This document shows positions 58,701 through 64,000 of a stretch of 64,000 bases of DNA, one piece after another. How positions within the stretch are numbered: position 1 is the first letter of the stretch; the number at the start of each line of letters is the position of its first letter. The notes beneath the pieces are model-generated. The model was not told the DNA's origin. It saw only the letters and a program-made list of their open reading frames with translations, and ran no database searches. Origin of the DNA: Amblyornis subalaris. Lineage: Eukaryota > Chordata > Aves > Passeriformes > Ptilonorhynchidae. The stretch covers positions 10,048,435-10,112,434 of the forward strand of contig JACAXG010000007.1 of NCBI GenBank assembly GCA_018881555.1, given 5' to 3'. Made by a program: the position numbers and the translations under genes.

Positions 58701-60503
58701 ATACCACACTGTCGTAAGAGACTGCTGTCACAGCCAGACAGAAACAAAGTAATTCTTATGTTTGAAGGATTTTTTAAAAAGCTACATTGTTTAAATTATA
58801 TAGCATTAATTTTTTTTCTAGAAATGGGCAGAAGGACACAACTCTTAATTTGCTGTTGAAAAAGGAGACCAACCCATTAACCATGCTGCTATGCTTTTAC
58901 CCTGAAACCATTCTTTGTATGAATCCTAGTTGCTTATCAACTAAAATTTCAGACTTCTCTCTGAAAAGATTAAATGGAAATATCCTCAGTATTTACACCT
59001 GAACCTCAAGTGTATTATAGATAATTTAGTTTTTCTTTGATTTTTTTTTTTTTTAAAGAGGAAAAGAGTGCATTATTTGGAGGAAGAGTTATGACAGGGG
59101 TTTCTGAGGTGGTGTTGCCACTGAAACACAGCACAAGTACCACACTGAATTACAGGTCTTGGGAATGGTGGGAGCTTTCAGGTTACAGCACGGGGTGGGA
59201 TGTGCAGCCTGCTCCTCATGCTGCAGGGAAAGCTCAGCACCTTTAGAGTGACATCTCAACGCTACCCACTAATAATAAACCCCACCATTTTTACTTCACT
59301 GTCATGTTTTGCATCCACTAACTTTCCAGTCCCTCTTCCTGTAAGACTAGAAGCCAGTACAAGGCTGCTGTTTCCCCCCACAGCAGACAGGAGGTACCTG
59401 CTGTCCCTCCATCTACCTGTCAGTGAAGTAGAACTGCACCTTCACTGGGCTACCAAGCAGAGCTCAGCTTTCAGAGAGAGTTGACAGAGCTGTCAAAATA
59501 GGACAGCCAGGACCCAACTCTGACAAACACGACGGGAATTACTCAAGAGTCAGCAAAAAAAATAATTGCTTCCATGGCTAGGTATCTGTGAAAGCTGGGT
59601 TTTCTTCACACCAACTGCTAGTGGCTGCTGATGCCAGATTTTCATGGTGCCTTTCTGCCAACTTGCTGAAAATAATATGCCTTTTTGTTTCTGAAAGTGA
59701 AGACATGGTATGTTGCTGCATTTTATCCTGATGGGCAAAATACATGCTACTTACACTTCCAAGCCACCATAGGCAGGTTGCCTGGCTTAGCCTGTGATAC
59801 ACATGAGGCTGAGTAGACACCTCCTCTTTTGTTTTCATTTTCTAATATTGCTTTCACCACCTTGGAAGTGGTAAAAATAATATCACCCGAGACAAGTAGA
59901 ACAAGATGGGAGGGAATTACAGTTTAATTAACGACACAGACCTCATGCAAGTAGAGGGAAGTCCGTTTTTAAATCAAGAGAATCTGATTTCAGGCCAATT
60001 TGGAAACCACAGCAGATAAACGGTTGCCTTAAACTGGGTGAGTCAAATTCTTCATTTTGTCTTAAAGAAAAAAAAAAAAAATGTTGTATTGACTCAACAC
60101 TGAGCCCATACAGCATTAAGATGAATCCAAAACCATGATGCATTAGCAAGCAAAAGATTATGATGTCACCACAAATGTTATGAAGTCAATATTTCCAAAA
60201 CATAAAAGCAGAAAAACAGATTTACAGGAATAAGATGGGCCAAGTTAGGACTCTTTTCTTTTTGTTTATTTTTCCTTTGAAGAGTAGTAAATAAAGCTAT
60301 CCAATTTGTAAACATAATGTTTGTTTTCTATAGTGCTGATTGACATAAATACTATATAAAATGGAATGATTACAGGTTTTAAAGTAACTTAATTGACTGA
60401 AATAATTCTGTGCATCTGTTTTTCATTTTCAATTTCGTTCATATCAGTCGTGTGCTTTCACTTAGCCATACCTCTGGGATTCAACTTTTTGCTTCTATCT
60501 TTA

Positions 60504-64000
<3,497 letters not shown>

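Overview
This window is vertebrate nuclear DNA, most likely avian. It is AT-rich and gene-sparse. It carries CR1 LINE fragments, one ending in the CR1 3' signature ATTCTATGAT, plus an LTR-retroelement relic of a kind I associate with bird genomes. The species cannot be told from the sequence. Scattered single N bases suggest a draft assembly.

One gene is clearly present: MAPK10, encoding JNK3 (c-Jun N-terminal kinase 3), on the minus strand and read from high to low coordinates. The last eight coding exons lie here, two of them alternatives to each other. They start at 63997 with the catalytic-loop Asp (residue 189 in human numbering) and end at the stop codon at 21881. Chained at their splice phases they give residues 189-464, exactly the tail of the 464-residue JNK3 alpha-2. 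The N-terminal lobe, promoter and 5' exons lie beyond position 64000.

The order on the minus strand is: activation-segment exon (63832-63997); two mutually exclusive 72-nt exons for the helix-F region (60596-60667 and 50673-50744); MAPK-insert exon (38564-38746); C-lobe exon (36264-36388); common-docking exon (27231-27294); C-terminal-extension exon (26632-26709); and a terminal exon with two acceptors five bases apart (22028 and 22023), giving the short alpha-1 or long alpha-2 tail.

The most interesting structure is the splicing code. Both mutually exclusive exons end in a perfect U12-type donor (GTATCCTT). The shared downstream acceptor has a U12 branch-point motif (TCCCTTAAC, 8 of 9 to consensus) 14 nt from the exon, while both upstream acceptors look U2-type. 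Spliceosome incompatibility would therefore forbid joining the two exons or skipping both. The reading frame would not forbid either, because each exon is 72 nt.

Region by region: 1-21780 is intergenic or far-3' sequence with no recognisable coding gene, a CR1 insertion at about 9.41-9.95 kb and a CpG-rich patch at about 13.05-13.51 kb. 21781-64000 is MAPK10 with long introns. The introns hold CR1 pieces at 44.3, 46.9-47.3 (apparently 5'-inverted) and 55.5 kb, the LTR relic at 54.25-54.92 kb with six internal repeats of about 47 bp, a short 14-bp tandem repeat and several microsatellites. No tRNA, rRNA, CRISPR or prokaryotic feature was seen.
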